Shown here: piece by piece, positions 36,971-47,846 of the stretch
Layout: the number at the start of each line of letters is the position of its first letter
Numbering within the stretch: the first letter of the stretch is position 1
Assembly (NCBI GenBank): GCA_963705325.1
Contig: OY970069.1
Coordinates: forward strand, 2,542,001-2,606,000
Length of the DNA: 64,000 nt
Origin: DATARH01 sp963705325
GTDB lineage: Bacteria > Pseudomonadota > Alphaproteobacteria > ATCC43930 > CGMCC-115725
Direction: 5' to 3'
Made by a program: the position numbers and the translations under genes
Notes under the pieces: model-generated
Database searches by the model: none
What the model saw: only the letters and a program-made list of their open reading frames with translations
Told to the model about the DNA's origin: nothing

Positions 36971-37981
36971 ATGCGTTCTCGCGTGCGGTATAAGACGCAA
37001 TCACTAAGTAAGCGCTCTGTTCGCAATTACGCCGGACGTGCGCTGCTCAGGGGCGATTTGATCAGGAAATCCTTCGAGTATCAGATAATGGAAGCATTTC
37101 CTATCCTGTCTGAAGAAATATCTAAATTTATTTTAATCCCAACGGCCTCAGATAGGGTACGAGTGCTTAACGAATATTCGGCAAAGGAGCACGCGCTCGC
37201 TCGCATTTTTGAGAACCAGTACGGTCTGCCATATCAAGAATACCTTCCGGGGAGGGTGTATACGTATCGAGCACTTATTCAAAAATTGTCTAACAACATT
37301 GATTTCAAAATCCCTCATCGACGTCGGATGCGGCAGCAGAATGATGCTTCACGAAGCAATCCGTTTAGGCATAATGGCCAGCGGTATAGATATCTCTGGT
37401 AATGCGTTACTTTTTGCTCAATATTTATCCATAAATTTGGATCGCAGAATTTCACCCTGGTGCACGGTGACGCGTTAAGCAAGTGGTCGCCGCCCCTTTT
37501 ACCCGCAGACCTAGTCTCCAATATCAGTTCTTGAGCTCTATGTTTTAATGACCAGTTGGTGTTTGCAAGGTTTATAAAAAGTCTTTCCAAGAAGTATGTA
37601 TTAATATGCGTTCCAAACGTAAATAGCCCTCTTTTCAGACAAATGGAGGCGGCGGAGTTGGGCAACACTAACGGTATGTGGGTATATCCTGAAGAACATG
37701 AGCACCATGCTGTGAGCTTTTCCGACATAGGTAATGCATTAGGTTGGTCATCAGTTTACAAGTCCACCGTACATCTTGCGAGTACATCGCTCGCTAAGTG
37801 GGGTGTAGAGTACAGTCCGACGAGCCGGTTAGAGCCAAGCGTTTCCGCCGTGGGGGAACCATTATCGGAGGGTGTGCTGGCGGGTTGGCTTCGTATTGAA
37901 ATGGCGGCTTCAAGGGAGGTGCTCGATAGTTTGGGCTGGTTCAAATTTGTAATCTTTGCGATAAGAGGCGGTGGGTGCTGA
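36971..37981 (+). pseudogene. class I SAM-dependent methyltransferase, frameshifted
   Basis: About 335 residues in four pieces (shifts near 37310, 37450 and 37530). SLIDVGCGS with MLHEAIRLGIMASGIDIS is methyltransferase motif I and the acidic strand 2; FTLVHGDALSKW is motif II; KKYVLICVPNVNSPLFRQME is the post-motif strand, as in Ubi/COQ5-like or methyltransferase-11/23 enzymes. The first 110 residues are a helical N-terminal extension. Composition is AT-rich like the PurM-like gene. The acceptor is unknown. The right edge of the AT-rich block coincides with its stop at 37979-37981. Confidence 0.6.
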
Positions 37982-38006
37982 GCATCGCCATGGCTCCCGG
38001 CCCCGC

Positions 38007-38333
38007 ATGAGCGAGGCGCCGGTGCTGGATACCGCGGTGCTCGACGATCTGGTGGGGCACATTGGCGCCGACGCGGTGCGTGCGATCGTCGAGATCTTCA
38101 TCGGCGAATGCCATGAGCTGGCGGCGGCGATGAGCGCGTCGGCGAGCCCGGCGGACGCGCGCCGCGCCGCGCACTCGCTGAAGAGCAGCGCCGGTCAGCT
38201 CGGCGCCGCGGCACTGGCGGAGGCGGCGCTGGCGGTCGAAATCGCCGCGAGCGGCAACTCTCCCGAGCTACGAAAGCGTATCGCGGCGTTATTGGAGGCT
38301 GCCGCGGCTACCGAACCAGTGCTGGCGGCGCGC

Positions 38334-38345
<12 letters not shown>
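38007..38345 (+). CDS. histidine phosphotransfer (Hpt) domain protein
   Basis: A 112-residue single Hpt domain. The phospho-accepting His is H56 in ARRAAHSLKSSAGQLGA, within a four-helix bundle rich in Ala and Leu. Hpt proteins pass phosphate between receiver domains. The neighbours are an NtrC-type response regulator, whose gene overlaps it by 12 bases on the opposite strand, and a hybrid kinase with two receivers, so it plausibly links the two. High-GC codon use resumes here after the AT-rich cassette. Confidence 0.8.
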
Positions 38346-39734
<1,389 letters not shown>

Positions 39735-39964
39735 GCGCTCTCCATGCGGGGCACAGACATTAACCTCGTTTGGTTTCTAATGACTGAACATCCTCGGCAA
39801 CACCATTATAAGGCGGTTGGCGCCTGCCGCGACCGCAGCCAACCGGCGCAAATTAGCTTAAAAGTAACCTTGTTCGATAAGCCTCTGCTCTCGACCCTTT
39901 TGACTGTGCTTTCGAAAAGGGCGCTCGCCTGAGCGAACATCGCAATAGCGACGACCGCTACGCC

Positions 39965-42634
39965 ATGCCCGACCCGGCGCTGAGCCTGTTCCGCCGCGGT
40001 TGGCTGCCCTTGGCGACGGCGCTGTTCGGGGCCTTGGTGGTGCTGCTGATCGCGGGCGGCGTCGCCGAACAGCTGTCGAGCGAAAAGAGCGCCATCATCG
40101 AAGAGGCCCGCAAGCACACCTCGAACCTCGCGCGCGCCTTCGAGGAGCACATCAGGCGCACGCTCAAGGAAGTCGACCAGGCGCTCCTGGTGCTGAAGCG
40201 GGGCTACGAAAGCGACCCGCAGAACTTCAAGCTGTGGGAATGGCCCGGCAAGGAGCTGCTGCTCCAGGATTTGACGGTTCAAATCGCCATGGCCGACAAG
40301 AATGGCGTCATTGTCGGCACGACCGACGGGCCGGCGCCTGTCACCGTCTCGGTCCGGAACGAGGACTACTTCCTCTACCACATCGATCATTCCTCCAATT
40401 CGCTGTTTATCGGCAAGCCGGTCAAGGCCGGCGCCGCCGGGCATTGGGCGATCCCGCTGTCGCGCCGCCTCAATGCCCCCGACGGCAGCTTCGCCGGGGT
40501 GATGATCGTCTCGCTCGACCCCTATTATCTGGCTCGGTTCTACGAGGCCGTCGACCTTGGCGCCGGCGGCACGGTGATGCTGGTCGGGCGCGACGGGGTC
40601 GTACGCGCCCGCGTCTCCTTCACCCATCCCGAGGCGGGCAACCCCCACGACTTGACGCCGAAACTGACCGTCGGCGAAACCGTGATGCTGCAGCTTGCCG
40701 GCGAGGGCCGCCGCAGCTTCCATGTCGAAAGCGGCCTCGACAATGTGCGCCGCGTCGTCAGCTATAGCGAATTGCGCGACTACCCGCTGATTGTCGGGGT
40801 CGGGCTTTCCGACAGCGATCTCTTTGCCGAATACGACGCCAGCCGCTCGCGCCTGGTCGGCGCGGCCATCGTCGTTTCGCTGTTCGTTATCGCCTTCACC
40901 GCGCTGCTCGTGCGCCAGATGGCGCGGCGCCAGCGTTCGGAGGTCGCTCTAGCCTCACGTGAAGCCGAATTGTCGGAGATGCTGGATCTGCGCGAGCGCG
41001 CCGAACGCGAGCTCGTCGCCAGCATGGAGCGCGCCGAGCAGGCGAACCGCGCCAAATCGGAATTCCTCGCGGTGATGAGCCACGAAATCCGGACTCCGAT
41101 GAACGGCGTCGTCGGGATGACCGGGCTCCTGCTCGACACCCCGCTTTCGCCCGACCAGCGCCGCTACGCCGAGATCGTTCGCGACTCGGCCGACCACCTC
41201 TTGTCGGTGATCAACGACATCCTCGACCTGTCGCGGCTCGAGGCCGACCGGCTGGTACTCGACGAAGGCGACTTCGAGATCGAGCCTCTGGTGCAAAGTG
41301 TCTGCGACATGGTGGCCCCGCGCGCCCACGCCAAGGGGCTCGATATCGGCCTCTACGTGGCTCCGCGCACGCCGGCCTCGGCGCATGGCGACGCCGGCCG
41401 CATCCGCCAGGTGCTCTACAATCTCGTCGGCAACGCGATCAAGTTCACCGAGAAGGGCGGCGTCGCGATCTCGGTGGCTCCGGTCCATCCCCAGCGCGGC
41501 GGCTCCTCCAATTCTCGCTTCCTGCTGCGTTTCGATGTCGCCGATACCGGCATTGGCATCCCGCCGGCGGCGCTGTCGACGCTGTTCGAGCAGTTTACTC
41601 AGGGTGACGCGACCGTCGCGCGCCGCTACGGCGGCACCGGCCTTGGGTTGTCGATCTCACGCAAGCTTGCCGCGCTGATGGGCGGGATAATCGGGGTTGC
41701 CAGCGAAGAGGGGCGCGGAAGTCAGTTCTGGTTCACCGCCGCGCTGGCTCCGGCGCGCGCCGCGCCGGATGCCGTGCCGCCCCCGGACCTTGGCGGGATG
41801 CGCGTGCTGGTTGTCGACGACAACGCGATCAACCGCGAGATCATGGAGAAGCAGCTTAAATCTTGGCATGCCGGACCCCTCTTGATCGGGGAACCCGGGA
41901 CCGTGGTCGCCGCTTCCCTTCGGGCGGTGGATTCCGGCGACGCCTTTAGCGTGGCAATCCTCGATCACACGATGCCGGGGCTTGACGGTTTGACGCTGGC
42001 GCGGCTGATTCGCGCTGAGCCCAAGCTCGCCGGGATGCGGCTGGTGCTCGCAACCTCCTCAACCGCGCCCGAACTGCAGCGCGACGCCACCGCTGCCGGC
42101 ATCGCCACCGTTCTGGTCAAGCCATGCTCGCCCTCGTCGCTCCTCGCCGCGATCACGAGCCCGCCCGAGGCGCTAGCCGCGGCCAGGGAAATGGTCGCGC
42201 CAGTAGCGGACGCGGCGACGGGTGCTGCGATCGGCGCGGGGCTGCGCGTGCTGGTGGCGGAGGACAACAAGGTCAACCAGGCCGTCGTCAAGCAGATGCT
42301 CGAGAAGCTCGGCTGCCGGGTCGATGCGGTTGCCAACGGGCTGGAGGCGGTCGAGGCGGTGCGCCTCGCGCCCTACCATCTGGTCTTCATGGATGTGCAG
42401 ATGCCCGAGATGGATGGGCTCGCCGCGACCGGCGTCATCCGCGCGCTTCATCAGCCCGACCGCCGCGACGTGTGGATCGTCGCGCTTACCGCCAATGCCT
42501 TCGCCGAGGACGCGCAGCGTTGCCTGGCGGCCGGGATGAACGATTTTCTCGCCAAGCCGATCCGGCCGCACGATCTCAAATCCTGTCTCGAACGCGTGCC
42601 CGCGGTGATCGCCGCCCGCACCGCCGCGCAGTAG
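39965..42634 (+). CDS. hybrid sensor histidine kinase with two receiver domains
   Basis: An 889-residue membrane kinase. Membrane segments are at about 14-36 and 298-318, enclosing a periplasmic PDC/dCache-like sensor (about 40-290, with GVIVGTTDG and SSNSLFIGKPV). Then a coiled-coil linker, DHp domain with phospho-His H373 (SHEIRTPMN), ATPase domain with N box near 490, DTGIGIP (527-533) and GTGLGLS (557-563), receiver 1 with D667, and receiver 2 with D810 (FMDVQMPEMDG). There is no C-terminal Hpt, so it needs a separate one, such as the protein at 38007. Together with the NtrC-type regulator it probably forms a phosphorelay. Confidence 0.9.
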   Translation: MPDPALSLFRRGWLPLATALFGALVVLLIAGGVAEQLSSEKSAIIEEARKHTSNLARAFEEHIRRTLKEVDQALLVLKRGYESDPQNFKLWEWPGKELLLQDLTVQIAMADKNGVIVGTTDGPAPVTVSVRNEDYFLYHIDHSSNSLFIGKPVKAGAAGHWAIPLSRRLNAPDGSFAGVMIVSLDPYYLARFYEAVDLGAGGTVMLVGRDGVVRARVSFTHPEAGNPHDLTPKLTVGETVMLQLAGEGRRSFHVESGLDNVRRVVSYSELRDYPLIVGVGLSDSDLFAEYDASRSRLVGAAIVVSLFVIAFTALLVRQMARRQRSEVALASREAELSEMLDLRERAERELVASMERAEQANRAKSEFLAVMSHEIRTPMNGVVGMTGLLLDTPLSPDQRRYAEIVRDSADHLLSVINDILDLSRLEADRLVLDEGDFEIEPLVQSVCDMVAPRAHAKGLDIGLYVAPRTPASAHGDAGRIRQVLYNLVGNAIKFTEKGGVAISVAPVHPQRGGSSNSRFLLRFDVADTGIGIPPAALSTLFEQFTQGDATVARRYGGTGLGLSISRKLAALMGGIIGVASEEGRGSQFWFTAALAPARAAPDAVPPPDLGGMRVLVVDDNAINREIMEKQLKSWHAGPLLIGEPGTVVAASLRAVDSGDAFSVAILDHTMPGLDGLTLARLIRAEPKLAGMRLVLATSSTAPELQRDATAAGIATVLVKPCSPSSLLAAITSPPEALAAAREMVAPVADAATGAAIGAGLRVLVAEDNKVNQAVVKQMLEKLGCRVDAVANGLEAVEAVRLAPYHLVFMDVQMPEMDGLAATGVIRALHQPDRRDVWIVALTANAFAEDAQRCLAAGMNDFLAKPIRPHDLKSCLERVPAVIAARTAAQ

Positions 42635-42685
42635 CGCCGCATCGTGCGGCTTGAAGCGGCACCCCGTGCATCCCATCATCGGAGT

Positions 42686-43573
42686 ATGGAAGAGTTCGCC
42701 GTCCATCCCGAGCCGGACGATCCGCGCCTGACCCGTACCGTCGCCGGAATTGACCACGAAGGTCGGCCCGTCGAGACCGCGGTCGTTATGGAGCGGCCAC
42801 TGACGCTGTTTTTGAACGGCCGCGAGATCGTCACGATGATGACGATCGGCGATCACCCCGATTATCTCGCGGTCGGTTATCTGCTCAATCAGAACATGCT
42901 GCTGCCCGACGATCGGATCACCGGCATCGATTATGACGATCCCGACGATCCCGAATTCATCGTCGTTCGCACCGAGCGCGAGACCGATTTCGAGGACAAG
43001 CTCAAGAAGAAGACCCTGACCTCGGGCTGCGCCCAGGGCACCGTGTTCGGCGACCTGATGGAGAGGTTCGACGATATCCGCCTCGACCCCTCGGCGATCC
43101 TCAGGACCTCTTGGCTTTACGCGCTGACCCGCAAGATCAATACCGCGCCGAGCCTCTATCTCACCGCTGGCGCGATCCACGGCTGCGTGCTGTGCGAGGA
43201 AGACCGGCCGCTGCTCTACATGGAGGACGTTGGCCGGCACAACGCGATCGACAAGATCGCCGGCTACATGCACCTCAACGACGTCTCGCCCGTCGGCAAG
43301 ATCTTCTACACCACCGGTCGCCTCACCTCCGAGATGGTGATCAAGACGGTGCAGATGCGGATCCCCATCCTGATCTCGCGCTCGGGTTTCACCGTCTGGG
43401 GGGTTGATCTCGCGCAGCAGGCTGGTCTCACCCTGATCGGCCGCGCCAAGGGCCGGCGCTTTATCGCGCTGGCCGGCGCCAAGCGTATCGTCTTCGACAG
43501 CGACGGGCGCGAGGCGATCGAGGAAACCGCCGGCTCGTCGCGCAAGGCGAGCCTTTCCGAAGAAACAGCATGA
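42686..43573 (+). CDS. fdhD: formate dehydrogenase accessory sulfurtransferase FdhD
   Basis: A 295-residue protein that delivers sulfur to the molybdenum cofactor of formate dehydrogenase. FdhD hallmarks are visible: FLNGREIVTMM near residue 42, DVGRHNAIDKIAGY near 185, and FYTTGRLTSEMVIKTVQM. The active-site loop reads TSGCAQGTVFG with a single Cys (C115) rather than a CxxC; a CVLC pair lies at 167-170. ATG 42686 follows GGAGT. The gene overlaps mobA by four bases (ATGA). No formate dehydrogenase subunit is in the window. Confidence 0.85.
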   Translation: MEEFAVHPEPDDPRLTRTVAGIDHEGRPVETAVVMERPLTLFLNGREIVTMMTIGDHPDYLAVGYLLNQNMLLPDDRITGIDYDDPDDPEFIVVRTERETDFEDKLKKKTLTSGCAQGTVFGDLMERFDDIRLDPSAILRTSWLYALTRKINTAPSLYLTAGAIHGCVLCEEDRPLLYMEDVGRHNAIDKIAGYMHLNDVSPVGKIFYTTGRLTSEMVIKTVQMRIPILISRSGFTVWGVDLAQQAGLTLIGRAKGRRFIALAGAKRIVFDSDGREAIEETAGSSRKASLSEETA

Positions 43574-44190
43574 ATATCGCCGGCGTGCTGCTCGCGGGTG
43601 GGCTGGCGCGGCGTATGGGCGGCGGCGACAAGCCGCTGCGCACGATAGCCGGGCGGACGATTCTCGATTTGGTGATCGAGCGAATGCGACCGCAGGTCGC
43701 GGCGCTGTCGCTCAATGCGAACGGTGATCCGGCGCGGTTCGCGGCATATGGCCTGCCTGTCGTTGCCGATAGCGTGGCCGGCAATCCCGGTCCGCTTGCC
43801 GGGGTGCTGGCTGGCCTGGACTGGGCCGCCGAGTACCGGCCTGATTGCCCGCTGGTGGTCAGCGTGCCGACCGACGCGCCGTTTCTGCCGACCGATCTTG
43901 TCGCCCGCTTGAATTCCCAAATGGCGGCCGAGGGCGGCGATCTTGCCTGCGCCGCGTCGAGCGGACAGGCGCATCCCGTGGTCGGCCTTTGGCCGGTGCG
44001 GCTGCGCCATGATTTGCGCCGCGCCCTGGCCGAAGAGGGGATCCGCAAGGTCGATGTATGGACTGCCCGCTACCGCCTGGCTACCGTGGCGTTTTCCACC
44101 GAGCCGATCGACGCGTTCTTCAACGCCAACCGGCCGGAAGACCTCGACGTCGCCGCCGGTTTGCTCGGCGGCGGTGGCACTCCGAACTAG
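43570..44190 (+). CDS. mobA: molybdenum cofactor guanylyltransferase MobA
   Basis: A 206-residue nucleotidyltransferase that attaches GMP to molybdopterin. The signature LLAGGLARRMGGGDKPL lies at residues 7-24 (Lys of the GGxxxRMGxxK loop), with NPGPLAGVLAGLDW near 75, VPTDAPFLP near 100 and the C-terminal NRPEDL. It overlaps fdhD by ATGA and so is co-translated, which fits joint maturation of a bis-MGD enzyme such as formate dehydrogenase. Confidence 0.9.
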   Translation: MNIAGVLLAGGLARRMGGGDKPLRTIAGRTILDLVIERMRPQVAALSLNANGDPARFAAYGLPVVADSVAGNPGPLAGVLAGLDWAAEYRPDCPLVVSVPTDAPFLPTDLVARLNSQMAAEGGDLACAASSGQAHPVVGLWPVRLRHDLRRALAEEGIRKVDVWTARYRLATVAFSTEPIDAFFNANRPEDLDVAAGLLGGGGTPN

Positions 44191-44241
44191 AACCGACTAA
44201 TAACAGGCGGTCTTCAATCGCCGGTTTTGGGGAGGGCGGCG

Positions 44242-45921
44242 ATGCGGTTCGGGTTGTGGCTTGGGGTCATGGTCGGTCTGGTCTTTGCGGCATCGCCTGC
44301 CGGCGCGCAATCGTCGCAAAACTGGCAGTGGTGCGTTAACAAGGACAACCGGTATTCGCTCGATTTGGCGATCAACGGCTGCACCGCGATCATCCAGGGC
44401 GGCCGCGAGACGCAGAGGAACCTGGCGATCGCGTTTTACGATCGCGGTAACGCCTATGAGGACAAGCACGATGACGAGCATGCGATTGCCGATTTCACCC
44501 GGGCGATCCAGCTCAATCCGCGCTACGCCGACGCCTTCAACAATCGCGGCAACGCCTATCGGCACATGAGGGATTATGACCGCGCGCTCGCTGACTTCAA
44601 CGAGGCGATCCGCCTCAACGCGCGCGATCCCGTGCCGTTCAACAATCGCGGTCTCGTCTACGAAGACCTAAAGGACTACGACCGGGCCATCGGTGATTAT
44701 AACGAGGCGATCCGGCTCAATCCGCGCTATGTCCTGGCGCTCAACAATCGCGGCAACGTTTATGTCGCGAAGAAAGGATACGACCTAGCGATTGCCGATT
44801 TCACCGAGGCGATCCGGCTCAATCCGAGCTATGCGCCCGCCTATAACGACCGTGGTATCGCGTATGACGACAAGGGGGAGTACGACCGCGCGATCACCGA
44901 TTACACCGAGGCCATCCGTCTCGATCCCACCGATCCGTTTCCTTACAACAATCGCGGCAATGTTTATGAGGCCAAGCGGGATTACGATCACGCCATTTCG
45001 GATTACAGCGAGGCGATCCGGCTCGATCCGAGCTACGCCGTAGCGCTTGTAAATCGCGGGGCGGCCTATAAGGCCAAGGGCGATTACGACCGCGCGATCG
45101 CCGATTACGATGAGGCGATCCATATTGACCCGACCTACGTGCGGGCGTTCAACAACCGTGGTCTCGCCTATCGGGCCAAGAAGGACGACGATCGCGCGAT
45201 CGGCAATTACGACGAGGCGATCCGCCTGGACCCGACTTATGCCGTTGCCTACAGCAATCGCGGTTATGCCTACGAGGACAAGAAGGATTACGACCACGCC
45301 ATCGCCGATTTCACCAAACTCATCGAGCTCAAGCCCAACGACGCCGGGGCGTATAACAGCCGCTGCTGGGCGCGGGCGCTCGCCGGTCAACTTGGCGCGG
45401 CACTGACCGATTGCGATGAGTCGCTGCGGCTGCGGCCCGATGACGCCAATACCTTGGACAGCCGCGCGCTCGCCTATTTGAAACTCGGCCGCTTTGACGA
45501 GGCGATCGCAGACTACAACGCGGCGTTGCAGGTTGAGCCGCAATTGGCAAGCTCGCTCTTTGGGCGGGGTGTTGCCAAACTGAGAAAGGGCGATACCGAC
45601 GGCGGCAACGCCGATATTGCGGCGGCTAAGGCAATTCAGTCGAATGTCGCCGACGATTTCGCGAGCTATGGAATTACCTTGGCTGGCGAGCCGGCTTCCG
45701 GCGCGCCTCAGCCCCAGGCGCCGGCCACGCCGCAACCGCAGGCTACGCCACAGTCACCGGCCACGCCGCCGCCTGCCGCGCCGGAACCACCCGCTGCGCC
45801 GCTGCCGCCGGCTGCGCCGCAATCACCACCCGCCACGCCGCCGGCCGCAGCGCCGCAACCGCCCGAGCCGCCGCCGGCCACACCCGGTGTGGGTACCGGG
45901 GCGCCTAGTGGAAAGCCTTGA
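44242..45921 (+). CDS. exported TPR-repeat protein with Pro-rich tail
   Basis: A 559-residue protein with a signal peptide (MRFGLWLGVMVGLVFAASPA, cleavage after AGA near residue 23), about 12 tetratricopeptide repeats of 34 residues (pattern YDRAIADYxEAIRLDPxYAxAxNNRG) from about residue 60 to 460, and a Pro/Ala/Gln-rich low-complexity tail of about 85 residues. TPR solenoids mediate protein-protein binding in the periplasm. At the DNA level the repeats form near-identical 102-bp units, a recombination-prone layout. A GGGGAGGG site precedes ATG 44242. The binding partner is unknown. Confidence 0.85.
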   Translation: MRFGLWLGVMVGLVFAASPAGAQSSQNWQWCVNKDNRYSLDLAINGCTAIIQGGRETQRNLAIAFYDRGNAYEDKHDDEHAIADFTRAIQLNPRYADAFNNRGNAYRHMRDYDRALADFNEAIRLNARDPVPFNNRGLVYEDLKDYDRAIGDYNEAIRLNPRYVLALNNRGNVYVAKKGYDLAIADFTEAIRLNPSYAPAYNDRGIAYDDKGEYDRAITDYTEAIRLDPTDPFPYNNRGNVYEAKRDYDHAISDYSEAIRLDPSYAVALVNRGAAYKAKGDYDRAIADYDEAIHIDPTYVRAFNNRGLAYRAKKDDDRAIGNYDEAIRLDPTYAVAYSNRGYAYEDKKDYDHAIADFTKLIELKPNDAGAYNSRCWARALAGQLGAALTDCDESLRLRPDDANTLDSRALAYLKLGRFDEAIADYNAALQVEPQLASSLFGRGVAKLRKGDTDGGNADIAAAKAIQSNVADDFASYGITLAGEPASGAPQPQAPATPQPQATPQSPATPPPAAPEPPAAPLPPAAPQSPPATPPAAAPQPPEPPPATPGVGTGAPSGKP

Positions 45922-46085
45922 CCGTGTCGGCGCCAAGGGTGCCGAGTTGCTCAGCAACGATGATCGCGATTTCGCCCGCGCCGCTCTGATTGGCGGGAGG
46001 GCTGACGCGGCGGGTCGGTAGTCGCGGCCCTCCCTTCTACGTCTTCGCGTTCACCGCCGTTCCTCGCGCCGGTCCATCGCCAGCC

Positions 46086-46196
46086 TCACTGGAACAGCTT
46101 GAGCGCGTTGATGATCGTCTCGATCACGCCCCATGCGAGCGGGATGCCGACAAAGCCCCACGCGAGCAGAAGCTTGAGACCGTTATTGCTGGCCAT
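46086..46196 (-). CDS. MFS transporter small subunit (OFA-associated peptide)
   Basis: A 36-residue frame, MASNNGLKLLLAWGFVGIPL followed by AWGVIETIINALKLFQ, forming one transmembrane helix with conserved-looking Trp, Gly and Pro. It starts 11 bases after the stop of the OFA antiporter gene on the same strand. Short single-helix peptides of this pattern are found next to oxalate/formate-type MFS transporters and are called MFS transporter small subunits. Confidence 0.7.
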   Translation of the reverse strand: MASNNGLKLLLAWGFVGIPLAWGVIETIINALKLFQ

Positions 46197-46207
46197 ATCC
46201 GCCTCCC

Positions 46208-47587
46208 TCAATCCGCCATGCCCATCGCATCGGCGGCTTCGTGCTTCATGTGGTGCCGGGCGTTGACCGCGGTCACGAACAGGTTGCAGAAGAAGCCGAC
46301 GAGCAGCAGCGCGGCCATCACGTACATGGTCGTGTTGTAGGCCTGCGCCTTCGGTACGCCGTGGTCGATCTGGTACTGGCGCATGTAGTTGACGATCACC
46401 GGGCCGAAGACGCCGGCCGCCGACCAGGCGGTGATCAACATGCCGTGGATCGCGCCGACATAGCGCGTGCCGAACATATCCTTGAGATAGGCGGGCACAG
46501 TGGCGAAACCGCCGCCATACATGCTGATGATCAGGAGGAAGCACAGCACGAACAGCGTCACGCTGCCGATCGTGCCAGTGTGCGGTACCGCGGCATAGAG
46601 CAGCATTCCCAACACGAAGAAGCAGAAATAAGTATTTTTGCGCCCGATCACGTCCGAGGTCGAGGCCCAGAAAAAGCGGCCGATCATGTTGAAAAGGCTC
46701 ATCAGCCCGACAAAGCCGGCTGCAGCGATCGGCGTCACGCGGCCCGGGAACATTTCCTGACTCATCGCCGAAGCTTGGCCCAAGACGCCGATGCCGGCCG
46801 TGACGTTGAGGCATAAAATCCACCAGATCAGCCAAAACTGCGGCGTCTTCAGTGCCTGATAGACGTAGACGTCGCGGTCGGTGACAAGCTTCTTCGGCTG
46901 CGCCAGCGGTGCGTAGCCTTCAGGACGCCAGCCGGGCGCCGGGATCCGCACGATCCACGCCCCGACCATCATGAAGCAGAGATAGATGACGCCGAGGCAG
47001 ATGAACGCCTCAGCGACCCCGACATGGGTCGGGGTCGAGAATTTCGTCATCAGCCAAACCGAAAGCGGTGAGGCGATGAACGCGCCGCCTCCGAACCCCA
47101 TGATCGCCATTCCGGTCGCCATGCCGGGACGATCGGGAAACCACTTGATCAGCGTCGAGACCGGCGAGATGTAGCCGAGCCCCAGCCCGAACCCGCCAAT
47201 CACGCCGTAGCCAAGATAGACAATCCAAATATTGTGCGTATAGACGCCGATTGCCGAGACGACGAACCCGGTGCCGAAGCACAGCGCGGCGGTGAACATC
47301 GCGCGACGCGGGCCGCCCTCCTCGACCCAGCGCCCAAGCACCGCCGCTGAGGCGCCGAGGAAGAAGATGCCGATGCTGAATATCCAGCCGAGGTCGGTCA
47401 GCTTCCAGTCGTCTGGGGCCGATTGGGTGATCCCGATCAGCTTCGTCATCGGCAAGTTGAAGACGCTGAACGCATAGGCCTGGCCGATGCACAGGTGAAT
47501 GCACAAGGCCGCTGGCGGAATCAGCCAGCGGCTATAGCCGGGCGGAGCGATGGTGCGCTCGCGCGCGAGAAACGATGAAGCAGCCAC
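46208..47587 (-). CDS. OFA family MFS antiporter (oxalate/formate type)
   Basis: A 459-residue transporter with 12 membrane segments. The segment GQAYAFSVFNLPMTKLIG in helix 1, the GYGVIGGFGLGLGYISPVST motif in helix 4 and the MFGTRYVGAIHGMLITAWSA motif in helix 10 are OFA-family features. Family members exchange oxalate for formate or carry other monocarboxylates; without an oxalate decarboxylation operon the substrate is open. GTG 47587 is chosen because GGGAGGGGAC precedes it; 30 further in-frame codons upstream look non-coding. The small-subunit gene follows. Confidence 0.85.
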   Translation of the reverse strand: MAASSFLARERTIAPPGYSRWLIPPAALCIHLCIGQAYAFSVFNLPMTKLIGITQSAPDDWKLTDLGWIFSIGIFFLGASAAVLGRWVEEGGPRRAMFTAALCFGTGFVVSAIGVYTHNIWIVYLGYGVIGGFGLGLGYISPVSTLIKWFPDRPGMATGMAIMGFGGGAFIASPLSVWLMTKFSTPTHVGVAEAFICLGVIYLCFMMVGAWIVRIPAPGWRPEGYAPLAQPKKLVTDRDVYVYQALKTPQFWLIWWILCLNVTAGIGVLGQASAMSQEMFPGRVTPIAAAGFVGLMSLFNMIGRFFWASTSDVIGRKNTYFCFFVLGMLLYAAVPHTGTIGSVTLFVLCFLLIISMYGGGFATVPAYLKDMFGTRYVGAIHGMLITAWSAAGVFGPVIVNYMRQYQIDHGVPKAQAYNTTMYVMAALLLVGFFCNLFVTAVNARHHMKHEAADAMGMAD

Positions 47588-47846
47588 GTCCCCTCCCGAT
47601 GATTTTGATTCGGTTCGCCCAAGCGCCGCTGTCGCAGTTACGCTCGGTCGGCCCGGCCGCATTCGGCATGCCGGCAATTCAAGGATTATTTTAGAGCAAT
47701 TTGACTGTCAACTCGTCACTTTTGTTCTTGATTATCAAAGGCGAGTGCCCAAACGACCGATTCTTCGTCCAGTTAATTAATCTATGCGCAGTTGTCTTGC
47801 ACTCAGGTTGTCTTGGTTTTGCTCTCGTGTCACGATCGCCGGCGTC

